From the NCBI RefSeq assembly GCF_021172165.1, contig NZ_CP089096.1, positions 1,364,001 through 1,428,000 of the forward strand: a stretch of DNA of 64,000 nucleotides. Reading direction: 5' to 3'. The notes under the pieces were generated by a model. That model was not told where the DNA came from and searched no databases. It saw only the letters and a program-made list of their open reading frames with translations. The DNA comes from Flavobacterium channae (GTDB taxonomy: Bacteria > Bacteroidota > Bacteroidia > Flavobacteriales > Flavobacteriaceae). Position 1 is the stretch's first letter; each line of letters starts with the position of its first letter. The translations under genes were made by a program, and so were the position numbers. Shown one piece after another: positions 17,636 through 26,340 of the stretch.

Positions 17636-17701
17636 AATTAGTCAATGTGTCAATGAGGAGAAAAGAATTGACACATCGGCACATTGAAAAATTGGCTAAT
17701 T
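17636..17701. repeat. Nested imperfect palindrome
   Basis: Outer arms AATTAGTCAA (17636-17645) and TTGGCTAATT (17692-17701) match in 9 of 10 positions; inner arms ATGTGTCAAT (17645-17654) and ATTGACACAT (17667-17676) are perfect inverted copies. It fills the convergent gap between two genes and runs into the stop of the DUF2461 gene. There is no T run, so it is not an ordinary terminator. Confidence 0.6.
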
Positions 17702-18364
17702 ATATAAAGATTCACCATTTAAATCGGTGCTCAAAACATCGCTCATGTAATCAAAAAATGGTCGCATAGCTTGAAACGTTTTTAAAACTTCTTCTTGAAA
17801 ATTAGGAGCCAATACTTCTTTGTCTGTAAAACTTCGGGTTACTAAATATTGTTTTTTACGAATCAAATCTATTGCTGGATGTGTTTTATCAAATCCTTTA
17901 GGAGCTGTTTTTAATTCTTCACCTTTAAGTTCGCCAAAATATTTTTTAAAAGTAGCATCAGCAACTATAGTTCTTACTTCTTCATCATCCATTTCAAATT
18001 CTTTTCTAATGCGCTGTAAATCGGCAGCATTTGGTTCCCAAAAACCACCGCCTACAAAACTTCCTCCAGGTTCAATATGCAAATAATAACCACCTCGCAA
18101 TAATGGTTTAGTTCTAGCAAAACTTACGCTAAAATGATTTTTATACGGCGATTTATCTTTAGAAAAACGCACATCACGATAAATTCTGTAAATCTGCATG
18201 CGTTCGATGCTATCCACTTTTCCCAGTTGCTCCCCTACTGATGTGAAAAACGATTTTGCTAGTTTTTGTTCAGCTTCAAAGGCTTTTTTATGTTCAGCAA
18301 ACCAGTCGCGGTTATTATTTTCCTTAAGTTGATTTAAAAATTCTAAACTTGATTTTTGTAGCAT
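17696..18364 (-). CDS. DUF2461 domain protein
   Basis: From the ATG at 18364 the protein has 222 residues (MLQKSSLEFLNQLKENNNRDWF). The N-terminal NNRDWFAEHKKAFEA, RIYRDVRFSKDKSPYK and the GGYYLHIEPGGSFVGGGFW core are characteristic of DUF2461/TIGR02453 proteins. The function of this family is not known. A GTG start at 18385 is possible but falls within a repeat arm. Confidence 0.9.
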   Translation of the reverse strand: MLQKSSLEFLNQLKENNNRDWFAEHKKAFEAEQKLAKSFFTSVGEQLGKVDSIERMQIYRIYRDVRFSKDKSPYKNHFSVSFARTKPLLRGGYYLHIEPGGSFVGGGFWEPNAADLQRIRKEFEMDDEEVRTIVADATFKKYFGELKGEELKTAPKGFDKTHPAIDLIRKKQYLVTRSFTDKEVLAPNFQEEVLKTFQAMRPFFDYMSDVLSTDLNGESLYN

Positions 18365-18380
18365 ACGATTATTTTTTTTT

Positions 18381-18511
18381 AACACATAGACATATAGTTT
18401 TAATAACTTTTAGTTAGATGTTATACTTGACATAGCCAAACAAAGCGCCATGTGAAAATATAATGCTTAAAACACAGAGAAATAAAATTATTATCTATGT
18501 GTCTATGTGTT
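18381..18511. repeat. Long-spaced inverted repeat between DUF2461 and thioesterase genes
   Basis: AACACATAGACATATAG (18381-18397) and CTATGTGTCTATGTGTT (18495-18511) are inverted copies with one mismatch in 17, separated by 97 bp. A related pair occurs at 20618-20667. The 97-bp spacer contains no gene. Confidence 0.65.
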
Positions 18512-18521
18512 TCAATAGTAA

Positions 18522-18911
18522 TTATTTATTCAAACGATCTTTTACAAATTCAATTTGGGTTTTGCCATGAGGCGCTGGTTTTCCATCTGGACCTAAATTT
18601 ACCATTGTAATATTTTCAATAGAAATAATAGTTTCTCTTGTCATCATATTGCGAACTTCACTTTTTAGAACCAATGATGTTTTACCAAATTTCACTACGT
18701 CAATTCCTATTTCAACAATATCACCTTGATTAGCAGAATTCATAAAATTAATTTCACTCATGTATTTGGTTACTACACGCGAATTTTCTAATTGAACAAT
18801 CGAATACAAAGCCGCTTCTTCGTCTATCCAAGCCAACATTTTTCCACCAAATAAAGTTCCGTTAGCATTCAAATCTTCGGGCTTTACCCATTTTCTTGTA
18901 TGAAATCTCAT
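18522..18911 (-). CDS. Acyl-CoA thioesterase, YciA-like hotdog fold
   Basis: A 129-residue protein with the hotdog-fold signature NANGTLFGGKMLAWIDEEAA and the following VVTKYMSEINFMNSANQGDIVEI. Asn15 to Asp30 carries the residues used by the YciA/ACOT7 family to hydrolyse acyl-CoA to free acid and CoA in the cytoplasm. Length agrees with the family. Chain-length preference cannot be read from the sequence. Confidence 0.88.
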   Translation of the reverse strand: MRFHTRKWVKPEDLNANGTLFGGKMLAWIDEEAALYSIVQLENSRVVTKYMSEINFMNSANQGDIVEIGIDVVKFGKTSLVLKSEVRNMMTRETIISIENITMVNLGPDGKPAPHGKTQIEFVKDRLNK

Positions 18912-19014
18912 GTTTATCTTTTTATTTTTAAAGGTAAGAATTTTTGGAGAAATTTGGATATATTTGTTTAAATATATTGTTACGAATTAATTAGAAAATT
19001 TTAAAAAGACAACT

Positions 19015-19965
19015 ATGAAAATGAGAAATTTTAATTTAAAGATTTTAATATTGTTTTTATTTTGCTATTTCCAAATAAGTTGTCAAGATAAAAATCACAA
19101 TATTGAAAATAGAAAAAATATTACTGCTGATTCTGATAAAAATTTCAGAAATAATTTAGAGAATAAACCTAAACTATTTCTGAAATTTTGGAAAAATATG
19201 ACGCAAGAAGATTTTGATAGAGTTGTGAATGTTTTAGTAAAAGACAAAGTTTTAGAAAATGATAATTTAATCAATTTATATTATAGGGTCAGTGCTGATT
19301 GTAAAATAGAATTAGAGCCTATTTTTTATAAAGAAAAGCTAAAAGAAATAAAATTAATTAATGCAGAATGTATTTATCCTCTCTATAAAGAAAAATATAA
19401 TCTTCCTGATTTAAAAAGAAAAAATTATACTGACTATGAATATATTGAAAATAATCCAGATTATTTTCCAGTAATGTTGTATCAAAATGATAAAAATGAA
19501 ATTGTAAATTTACCAGATGCATTTTATGATAAAAACAATTTTCTACCTAAAGGCAAAACGATTAAATTAAAAGTAGAGAATAATTTTTCACAGGGTATGC
19601 TTCCAAATACCCCATTAATAGTTTTTAAAGATGATATAGTTATTGTTTTTGACCAAGAAATAATAAAATCAGTTTATGATACTTATAGTTATTCATTGGA
19701 AAACAGTAAAGAAATTAGAGAATACAAATTAACCACTAAAGGGAATGAAGGCCTAATGGGTTTTGGTAAAGAGTCTAAATACTTAATTTCAAATTCAAAA
19801 CTTAGAACCGTTAGTATTAATTCATCAGTCTTAATAAAAATTATTTATAAATCAAAAGAAGACTACGAAGAAGAAATTAAACAAGAGGAAGCAATAAAGA
19901 ATGATGCTTTGAAAAATGAAAGAGTTAATTCAGAAAAAAGAAGTTCTGTTCTTAATGATATTTAA
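19015..19965 (+). CDS. Putative lipoprotein of unknown function
   Basis: A 316-residue protein with a lipoprotein signal (ILILFLFCYFQISCQDKN, Cys near residue 24) and a very A/T-rich, Lys/Asn/Glu-rich mature part. The C-terminus is charged and probably helical (YKSKEDYEEEIKQEEAIK). No known domain is recognised. The composition is more A/T-rich than its neighbours, which may hint at a recently gained gene, but the evidence is weak. Confidence 0.7.
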   Translation: MKMRNFNLKILILFLFCYFQISCQDKNHNIENRKNITADSDKNFRNNLENKPKLFLKFWKNMTQEDFDRVVNVLVKDKVLENDNLINLYYRVSADCKIELEPIFYKEKLKEIKLINAECIYPLYKEKYNLPDLKRKNYTDYEYIENNPDYFPVMLYQNDKNEIVNLPDAFYDKNNFLPKGKTIKLKVENNFSQGMLPNTPLIVFKDDIVIVFDQEIIKSVYDTYSYSLENSKEIREYKLTTKGNEGLMGFGKESKYLISNSKLRTVSINSSVLIKIIYKSKEDYEEEIKQEEAIKNDALKNERVNSEKRSSVLNDI

Positions 19966-20001
19966 AACATAAAAAATAATATTTTATTTAGAACTTTTAC
20001 T

Positions 20002-20601
20002 TTACTTCTCCCTTCCCTTCAAAACCTTCACAGCATCATTCAATTGAAAACCTTTTGCTTGCAACAAAATCAAATAGTGAAATAATAAATCGGCACTTTC
20101 ATTTAAAAATAAGTCGTTGTTGTTATCTTTTGCTTCAATAACCACTTCAACAGCTTCTTCGCCAACTTTTTGTGCAATTTTATTAATTCCTTTTTCAAAC
20201 AAAGAAGCTACATAACTTTTTTCAGCCGTTGCGCTTTCTTTTCGTTCTTTAATTGTGTTTTCTAATTTAGTTAGGAAACCATAATCTTGTTTATTATTTT
20301 CGTTCCAACAAGTATCAGAACCCGTGTGACATGTTGGGCCAACTGGTTTTACTTTCACTAAAAGAGTATCATTGTCACAATCTTCTTTAATCGAAATTAG
20401 TTCTAAAAAGTTACCACTCTCCTCACCTTTTGTCCATAATCGATTTTTTGTACGACTAAAAAAAGTCACTTTGTTAGTAGCTAATGTTTTATCTAATGCT
20501 TCTTGATTCATATATCCAAGCATCAAAACATTTTTAGTTTCGTTGTCTTGAATAATGGCTGGAATTAGGCTGTCTGGGGTTTTATTAAAATTTACTTTCA
20601 T
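20002..20601 (-). CDS. hisI: Bifunctional phosphoribosyl-AMP cyclohydrolase / phosphoribosyl-ATP pyrophosphatase
   Basis: HisIE, 199 residues from the ATG at 20601 (MKVNFNKTPDSLIPAI). The N-terminal PRA-CH domain (1-105) has the zinc/Mg motifs SRTKNRLWTKGEESGN and CDNDTLLVKVKPVGPTCHTG; the C-terminal PRA-PH domain (about 110-199) has EKSYVASLFEKGINKIAQKVGEEAVE and the ESADLLFHYLILL helix. It catalyses the second and third steps of histidine synthesis. It is the last gene of the his operon. Confidence 0.95.
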   Translation of the reverse strand: MKVNFNKTPDSLIPAIIQDNETKNVLMLGYMNQEALDKTLATNKVTFFSRTKNRLWTKGEESGNFLELISIKEDCDNDTLLVKVKPVGPTCHTGSDTCWNENNKQDYGFLTKLENTIKERKESATAEKSYVASLFEKGINKIAQKVGEEAVEVVIEAKDNNNDLFLNESADLLFHYLILLQAKGFQLNDAVKVLKGREK

Positions 20602-20617
20602 GATTTTTATTTTTTGA

Positions 20618-20667
20618 AACACATAGTCACATAGTTTTCTTAATTATTTCTATGTGGCCTATGTATT
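20618..20667. repeat. Inverted repeat in the hisF-hisI gap
   Basis: AACACATAGTCACATAG (20618-20634) and CTATGTGGCCTATGTATT (20650-20667) can fold into a hairpin with a 15-nt loop. The left arm matches the repeat arm at 18381-18397 in 15 of 17 positions, so this is a small dispersed family. No T tract follows. Confidence 0.6.
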
Positions 20668-20672
20668 GAATT

Positions 20673-21428
20673 TTATAATCTGACTGTTATTTTTTGATTC
20701 TTTAAATACTGTTTTAATTCTGGAATTTCGATTTCTTGATAATGAAAAACACTAGCTGCTAAGGCGGCATCGGCTTTTCCATTAATAAAAGTTTCAGCAA
20801 AATGTTCCATAGTTCCCGCACCACCAGAAGCTATGATGGGTATATTTACGATTTCGGATAACTTGGCTAAAGCTTCATTAGCGAATCCGTTTTTTGTTCC
20901 ATCGTTATTCATGGAAGTGAACAAAATTTCGCCAGCGCCACGTTGCTCGACTTCTTTTACCCAATCGAATAAATTCAATTCCGTAGGAACTTTTCCGCCA
21001 ACTAAATGAACTATCCAATCTCCATCAATTTGTTTCGCATCAATAGCAACAACAACGCACTGACTTCCATATTTTGCTGCAATTTCGTTTATCAAATTCG
21101 GATTTTTAACGGCTGAAGAATTAATCGAAATTTTATCCGCGCCATTACGAAGTAAAACATCAACATCAGCAATGGAAGAAATACCACCTCCAACGGTAAA
21201 GGGAATATTTATTGCAGCTGCTACTTTTCGAACCAAATCGATTAGTGTTGCTCTACGCTCTTCAGTTGCCGAAATGTCTAAAAAAACCAATTCATCGGCA
21301 CCGGTTGCAGCGTATTTCTTTGCCAATTCTACTGGATTACCAGCATCTTTTAAATCCACAAAGTTGACACCTTTTACAGTTCGACCGTTTTTGATGTCTA
21401 AGCAGGGAATGATTCTTTTTGTTAACAT
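20673..21428 (-). CDS. hisF: Imidazole glycerol phosphate synthase cyclase subunit
   Basis: A 251-residue TIM-barrel protein with the catalytic Asp in [15 protein letters not shown] (Asp11) and in [12 protein letters not shown] (about Asp130), plus phosphate-binding loops GGGISS and [11 protein letters not shown]. It joins HisH to make imidazole glycerol phosphate and AICAR from PRFAR and glutamine-derived ammonia. It is full length for the family. Confidence 0.97.
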   Translation of the reverse strand: MLTKRIIPCLDIKNGRTVKGVNFVDLKDAGNPVELAKKYAATGADELVFLDISATEERRATLIDLVRKVAAAINIPFTVGGGISSIADVDVLLRNGADKISINSSAVKNPNLINEIAAKYGSQCVVVAIDAKQIDGDWIVHLVGGKVPTELNLFDWVKEVEQRGAGEILFTSMNNDGTKNGFANEALAKLSEIVNIPIIASGGAGTMEHFAETFINGKADAALAASVFHYQEIEIPELKQYLKNQKITVRL

Positions 21429-21433
21429 AATTT

Positions 21434-21463
21434 AGTGATAAGTGATTAGTAAATAGTGATTAG
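21434..21463. repeat. Word-like repeat in the hisA-hisF gap
   Basis: The plus strand reads AGTGATAAGTGATTAGTA followed by AATAGTGATTAG, i.e. three degenerate copies of (A)GTGAT(T)A(G). It is intergenic, non-coding and of unknown role. Confidence 0.45.
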
Positions 21464-21483
21464 CTTAAAGAACTTTTTACTTT

Positions 21484-22248
21484 TTACTTATTAATAATAT
21501 AATTTTCTAATTGTTTTAAGGTGATTCTACCTTCATAAATCGCTTTTCCAATGATGGTTCCTTCGCAACCTAATTCGGCTAACTTGGGTAATTCATCGAA
21601 AGTTGAAATTCCTCCTGAAGCGATAAGTTTTAATCTCGCTTCTCGACTTCGCTCGAAATGATATGCTCGATTTGACAAATCAGAATCCAAAATTCTTTGA
21701 TATAATTCAAAACTTGGACCTTCTAACATACCATCTTTTGAAATATCGGTGCAAATCACGTATTGTATTCCTTCTTTCTGATAATTTTGAATAAACGGAA
21801 TCACTTCTTCTTTTGATTCTTCTAACCAACCTGAAATCGTTATTTTTTCGTTCATTGCATCAGCACCTAGAATGATTTTATATGCTCCATATTGCTGAAT
21901 CCAACTTTTGAAAACTTCGGGTTGTTTGATGGCAATACTTCCACCTGTAATTTGATTTGCGCCACTTTCAAAAGCAATTTTCAAATCAGCATGGGATTTT
22001 AAACCGCCACCAAAATCGATTTTTAAACTCGTTTTTAAAGCAATTTGTTCCAATACTTTGTAGTTCACAATTCTACTGGATTTGGCTCCGTCTAAGTCGA
22101 CTAAATGCAAATACTGAATTCCGTGTGCTTCAAAACATTTAGCTATTTCAAGCGGATTTTCGTTGTATATTTTTTTGGTATCATAATCACCTTTGGAAAG
22201 ACGAACGCATTTTCCTTCGATGATGTCTATGGCTGGGATTATTCTCAT
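21484..22248 (-). CDS. hisA: ProFAR isomerase with a repeat-derived insertion
   Basis: A 254-residue TIM barrel, slightly longer than the usual ~240. Catalytic Asp8 (IIPAIDII) and Asp130 (IILGADAM) are present, as are phosphate loops FGGGLKS and ASGGIST. It isomerises ProFAR to PRFAR, step four of the pathway. Residues about 191-205 ([15 protein letters not shown]) interrupt the normally short link between the [11 protein letters not shown] helix and [10 protein letters not shown]. The DNA of this stretch is an imperfect palindrome (see the repeat entry). The rest of the fold looks intact, so the enzyme should work. Confidence 0.96.
   Translation of the reverse strand: MRIIPAIDIIEGKCVRLSKGDYDTKKIYNENPLEIAKCFEAHGIQYLHLVDLDGAKSSRIVNYKVLEQIALKTSLKIDFGGGLKSHADLKIAFESGANQITGGSIAIKQPEVFKSWIQQYGAYKIILGADAMNEKITISGWLEESKEEVIPFIQNYQKEGIQYVICTDISKDGMLEGPSFELYQRILDSDLSNRAYHFERSREARLKLIASGGISTFDELPKLAELGCEGTIIGKAIYEGRITLKQLENYIINK
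21631..21681. repeat. Palindromic element inserted in frame within hisA
   Basis: The plus strand at 21643-21656 reads TCGACTTCGCTCGA, a TCGA-N6-TCGA core inside CTTCTCGACTTCGCTCGAAA (21640-21659). The type resembles dispersed palindromic repeats that are usually intergenic in Flavobacteriaceae. Here it encodes HFERSREA in frame and accounts for about 13 extra residues in HisA. Base composition is more G/C-rich than the surrounding codons. Confidence 0.6.
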
Positions 22249-22278
22249 TTTTTTTGGTTTTGGTTAATTGGTAATGGG

Positions 22279-22860
22279 TTATAGGTTAAGAAAGTTTTTC
22301 AAAATTTGTTCTCCAAACACTCCACTTTTCTCAGGGTGAAATTGTACTCCGAAGAAGTTATCGCGTTGCAATGCCGTGCTATATTCGAGTTCGTAATTCG
22401 TTGTAGCAATCGTGTTTTCAGATAATGGCGCATAAAAACTATGAACCAAATACATGAATTCATTTTCTTTAATTCCATCAAATAATGACGATTTCAAATT
22501 GTAAATCGTATTCCAACCCATTTGAGGGACTTTTACCTCATTTGAAAATTTCACGACATTGACATCAAAAATTGCTAATCCGTTGGTATTTCCTTCTTCT
22601 GAATGTTTACACATCAATTGCATTCCCAAACAAATTCCTAAAACCGGTTGATTCAGGGTAGGAATCAATACATCTAATCCACTATCAACCAACATTTTCA
22701 TAGCACTACTCGCCTCGCCTACACCCGGAAAAATGACTTTATCAGCTTTCTTTATGGTATTCCAATCATTAGTGACAATTCCTTCAAAGCCCAGTCGTTC
22801 TAAAGCGAATAAAACACTTTGAACATTTCCTGCTCCGTAATCTATTATTGCTATTTTCAT
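22279..22860 (-). CDS. hisH: Imidazole glycerol phosphate synthase glutaminase subunit
   Basis: A 193-residue class I glutamine amidotransferase with nucleophile Cys77 in VLGICLGMQLM and the His/Glu pair in GVQFHPEKSG near residue 177. It supplies ammonia to HisF. Its ATG shares one base with the hisB stop (TAATG), so the two are translationally coupled. Confidence 0.97.
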   Translation of the reverse strand: MKIAIIDYGAGNVQSVLFALERLGFEGIVTNDWNTIKKADKVIFPGVGEASSAMKMLVDSGLDVLIPTLNQPVLGICLGMQLMCKHSEEGNTNGLAIFDVNVVKFSNEVKVPQMGWNTIYNLKSSLFDGIKENEFMYLVHSFYAPLSENTIATTNYELEYSTALQRDNFFGVQFHPEKSGVFGEQILKNFLNL

Positions 22861-23999
22861 TATAACATTCCTTTTGTTGAAGGTAAAATCATTTTTTCTG
22901 TATCACGTTTTACCGCTACTTTTATTGCTTTAGCGAAGGCTTTAAAAATCGCTTCAATTTTGTGGTGTTCGTTTGTGCCTTCAGCTTTGATATTTAGATT
23001 CGCTTTGGCTCCGTCTGTGAACGATTTGAAGAAATGAAAAAACATTTCGGTTGGCATTTGACCAATCATTTCACGTTTAAATTCAGCTTCCCAAACCAAC
23101 CAATTTCTTCCGCCAAAATCAATAGCTACTTGTGCCAAACAATCGTCCATTGGTAAACAAAATCCGTAGCGTTCGATACCTAATTTGTTGCATAATGCTT
23201 TTGCAAAAACTTCACCTAATGCAATGGCAGTATCTTCAATCGTGTGGTGTTCATCAACTTCTAAATCGCCTTTGACTTGAATTTCTAAATCTATTTGACC
23301 GTGACGCGCAATTTGGTCCAACATGTGATCGAAAAAGGAAATTCCGGTGTTGATGTTGCTTTTTCCTGTTCCGTCTAAATTTAAAGTGATAGCGATATCG
23401 GTTTCATTTGTTGTTCTCGAAATCGAAGCTGTTCTTTCCTTCAATTTTAGAAACTCGTAAATCTTTTGCCAATCATTGGTTTGTAGAGCAATTACATTTT
23501 GGAGTTCTTCCAATGAAGTCGCAATTTCGTTTCCTCCCAAATTCTCTTCGTTTTTAATGAAAATTGCTTTCGAACCTAAGTTTTTAGCCAATTCAACATC
23601 GGTAATTCTATCGCCAATTACATAAGAATTCTCCAAATCGTATTCCGGATTGTTCAAATACTTGGTTAACATTCCTGTTCTAGGCTTTCTGGTTGGCGCG
23701 TTATCTTCTGGAAAACTTCTGTCGATAAAAATTTCGTCAAATTTTATGCCTTCATTTTCAAATGCTTTCAGGATGAAATTTTGTGTTGGCCAAAAAGTGT
23801 CTTCCGGAAAACTATCCGTTCCTAATCCATCTTGATTAGTTACGATAGCCAATTCAAAATCCAATTCTTTGGCGATTTTACTCATATATTGAAATACTTT
23901 TGGATAGAATTCCAATTTGGTTAAACAATCCAATTGATAATTTTCTGGTTCTACGACCAAAGTTCCATCTCTATCTATAAATAATACTCTTTTCGGCAT
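22860..23999 (-). CDS. hisB: Bifunctional histidinol-phosphatase / IGP dehydratase
   Basis: A 379-residue fusion. The N-terminal HAD-type HisB-N phosphatase (1-165) has the DxD motif in [10 protein letters not shown] (Asp9, Asp11), and the C-terminal IGP dehydratase (about 190-379) has the manganese-binding His clusters [10 protein letters not shown] and [10 protein letters not shown]. It carries out steps six and eight of histidine synthesis, the same fusion as in enterobacteria. Its start overlaps hisC by 29 bp. Confidence 0.96.
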   Translation of the reverse strand: MPKRVLFIDRDGTLVVEPENYQLDCLTKLEFYPKVFQYMSKIAKELDFELAIVTNQDGLGTDSFPEDTFWPTQNFILKAFENEGIKFDEIFIDRSFPEDNAPTRKPRTGMLTKYLNNPEYDLENSYVIGDRITDVELAKNLGSKAIFIKNEENLGGNEIATSLEELQNVIALQTNDWQKIYEFLKLKERTASISRTTNETDIAITLNLDGTGKSNINTGISFFDHMLDQIARHGQIDLEIQVKGDLEVDEHHTIEDTAIALGEVFAKALCNKLGIERYGFCLPMDDCLAQVAIDFGGRNWLVWEAEFKREMIGQMPTEMFFHFFKSFTDGAKANLNIKAEGTNEHHKIEAIFKAFAKAIKVAVKRDTEKMILPSTKGML

Positions 24000-25032
24000 T
24001 GTTGAAAGTTTTTAATAATTCGATAACTTGCTCGGTTTCTTCTTTGGTTCCAATACTAATTCGTAAGCAATTTTCGCATAAAGGTTGATTACTTCTGTTG
24101 CGAACCACTACTCCATTTTCGATAAATTGTTGGTATCTAAAATTCGCATCATCGACTTTAATCAAAATAAAATTAGCATCCGATGGATATATTTTTTCAA
24201 CAAATTCGCATTTTGAAAGTGCTTCGATGAGTTTATTTCGCTCCACCAATATTTTTCTAACTTGCGTTGGCATCGTACTTTGCAACAATTTTTTGACAGC
24301 AGTTTCTTGTGACAAACCGTTAATGTTGTAAGGTGGCTTAATTTTATTCAAAACTGCAATAATTTCTCTAGATGCATACAAAATTCCGATTCGTAATCCT
24401 GCCATTGCATAAGCTTTTGATAAAGTTTGGGTGATAATCAAATTAGGAAAATCTTTCAAAACACTTAACCAACTTTCCTCTTTTGAAAAATCAATATACG
24501 CTTCATCAATTACCACTAATCCTTTAAATTGATTTAAAATTTTGATTACTGATGCATCTGTAAAAGAATTTCCTGTTGGGTTGTTTGGTGAACACAAAAA
24601 GATGATTTTAGTATTGTTATCCACAGCATTTAGAATGGCTTCAACATTCGGTTGAAATTCCTCATTTAGCAATACTTCACGATTTTCAATAGCATTGATG
24701 TTCGCTAAAACTCCGTACATTCCATATGTTGGTGGTAATGTGATGATATTATCGCGATTCGGTTCACAAAAGGCTCTAAAAATCAAATCTAAAACTTCAT
24801 CGCTCCCATTACCAAGTAAAATATTTTCTTTTGAAACATTGTTTTTATCTCCAATAATGGCTTTTAGCTCTTTTTGTTGTGGATCTGGATAACGATTCAT
24901 ACCGTTAGTAAACGGATTTTCATTAGCATCTAAATAGACCATTGGCTTTTTAAACTGTTCAAATTCATCGCGTGCTGAAGAATATGGACTCAGTTTTTTA
25001 ACGTTTTCTCTGATTATATTTTCTAAATTCAT
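23971..25032 (-). CDS. hisC: Histidinol-phosphate aminotransferase
   Basis: A 353-residue class I/II PLP aminotransferase with [10 protein letters not shown] at the N-terminus, the SPNNPTGN loop, VIDEAYIDF and the PLP Lys in [14 protein letters not shown]. It makes histidinol phosphate from imidazole acetol phosphate and glutamate. The gene starts 5 bp after hisD. Confidence 0.96.
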   Translation of the reverse strand: MNLENIIRENVKKLSPYSSARDEFEQFKKPMVYLDANENPFTNGMNRYPDPQQKELKAIIGDKNNVSKENILLGNGSDEVLDLIFRAFCEPNRDNIITLPPTYGMYGVLANINAIENREVLLNEEFQPNVEAILNAVDNNTKIIFLCSPNNPTGNSFTDASVIKILNQFKGLVVIDEAYIDFSKEESWLSVLKDFPNLIITQTLSKAYAMAGLRIGILYASREIIAVLNKIKPPYNINGLSQETAVKKLLQSTMPTQVRKILVERNKLIEALSKCEFVEKIYPSDANFILIKVDDANFRYQQFIENGVVVRNRSNQPLCENCLRISIGTKEETEQVIELLKTFNNAEKSIIYR

Positions 25033-25037
25033 AAATT

Positions 25038-26312
25038 TTATTTTAGTCTTAATGAAACAGCATTTTTGTGAGCTTGTAAACCTTCGGCTTCTGCCATGAT
25101 TTCTATTGCTTTTCCGATGTTTTGAATTCCTTCATTTGATATTTTTTGAAAGGTCATTGCTTTCAAGAAACTATCTAAATTTACACCACTATAGCTTTTA
25201 GAATAACCGTTTGTAGGCAATGTGTGATTGGTTCCAGAAGCATAATCGCCAGCGCTTTCTGGAGTATAATTTCCAATAAAAATCGAACCTGCATTTTGAA
25301 TTCCGTCAACGAAATAATCTTCGTTTTTAGAACATACAATAAAATGTTCTGGTCCGTACTCATTAATTAATGATAAAGCCGTTTTTTCGGTTTCAACAAA
25401 GATTAATTTGGAATTATTAATAGCCACTTGCGCGATTTCTTGTCTTGGAAGAACTTTCAATTGTTTATAAATTTCTTCTTCCACATCGTTTAAAATGTTT
25501 TTATTGGTAGTAACCAAAATCACTTGGCTGTCTTTTCCGTGTTCAGCTTGACTTAATAAATCGGAAGCTACGAAACTTGGAATTGCCGTTTCATCAGCGT
25601 AAACTAATAATTCACTTGGGCCTGCTGGCATATCAATTGCAACTCCATTTTGAGAAGCAAATTGTTTTGCAATCGTTACAAATTGATTTCCTGGTCCGAA
25701 AATTTTGTAGACTTGTGGAATGGTTTCTGTTCCGAATGTCATACCTGCAATTGCTTGAATTCCGCCTACTTTATAAATTTTGGTTACACCACATAAATCA
25801 GCAGCATATAGAATTGCAGAATTAATTTTTCCATTTTTATCAGAAGGCGAACACAATATAATTTCTTTACAACCTGCTAATTTTGCTGGAACTGCCAACA
25901 TTAAAACCGTTGAAAACAAGGGAGCCGTTCCACCTGGAATATATAAACCGACTTTTTGAATCGGACGTTTTTCTTGCCAACACATAACTCCGATAGTTGT
26001 TTCTACAACTATTTTATCCGTTTTTTGAGCAGCGTGAAATTGTTCGATATTTGATTTGGCTAATTGAATTGCTTCTTTTAGTTCCGTTGAAACTTCATTT
26101 TTAGCAATTTCAATTTCTTCTTGTGTGACTTGAATATTTTCTAAAGTTACACCATCAAAGAAGCAAGCATATTTTGCAATAGCTTTGTCACCTTTTTGTT
26201 GTACTTCTTTGAAAATTTGTTTTACCGTTTCTTCTACGTCTGAGAAAGTTTGGGTTGGTCTTTTGCAAATTTCTGACCAAGTTTCGGGTTGTGGGTTGTA
26301 TATTTTTTTCAT
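25038..26312 (-). CDS. hisD: Histidinol dehydrogenase
   Basis: 424 residues from the ATG at 26312 (MKKIYNPQPETW). The zinc- and NAD-binding regions are visible: YIPGGTAPLFSTVLM, FGPGNQFV, DMPAGPSELLV, LLSQAEHGKDSQ and NHTLPTNGYSK. It oxidises histidinol to histidine in two NAD-dependent steps. An upstream in-frame start at 26360 would run into hisG and is not used here. Confidence 0.96.
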   Translation of the reverse strand: MKKIYNPQPETWSEICKRPTQTFSDVEETVKQIFKEVQQKGDKAIAKYACFFDGVTLENIQVTQEEIEIAKNEVSTELKEAIQLAKSNIEQFHAAQKTDKIVVETTIGVMCWQEKRPIQKVGLYIPGGTAPLFSTVLMLAVPAKLAGCKEIILCSPSDKNGKINSAILYAADLCGVTKIYKVGGIQAIAGMTFGTETIPQVYKIFGPGNQFVTIAKQFASQNGVAIDMPAGPSELLVYADETAIPSFVASDLLSQAEHGKDSQVILVTTNKNILNDVEEEIYKQLKVLPRQEIAQVAINNSKLIFVETEKTALSLINEYGPEHFIVCSKNEDYFVDGIQNAGSIFIGNYTPESAGDYASGTNHTLPTNGYSKSYSGVNLDSFLKAMTFQKISNEGIQNIGKAIEIMAEAEGLQAHKNAVSLRLK

Positions 26313-26340
26313 GATTCTATATTCTAAATTCTTTTTTCTT

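Noticed and set aside
19015..19965. Mobile-element cargo
   Set aside because: The gene is A/T-rich but no transposase, integrase, terminal inverted repeats or target duplication flank it.
17636..20667. CRISPR array
   Set aside because: The repeats here are few, inverted rather than direct, irregularly spaced and have no cas genes nearby.
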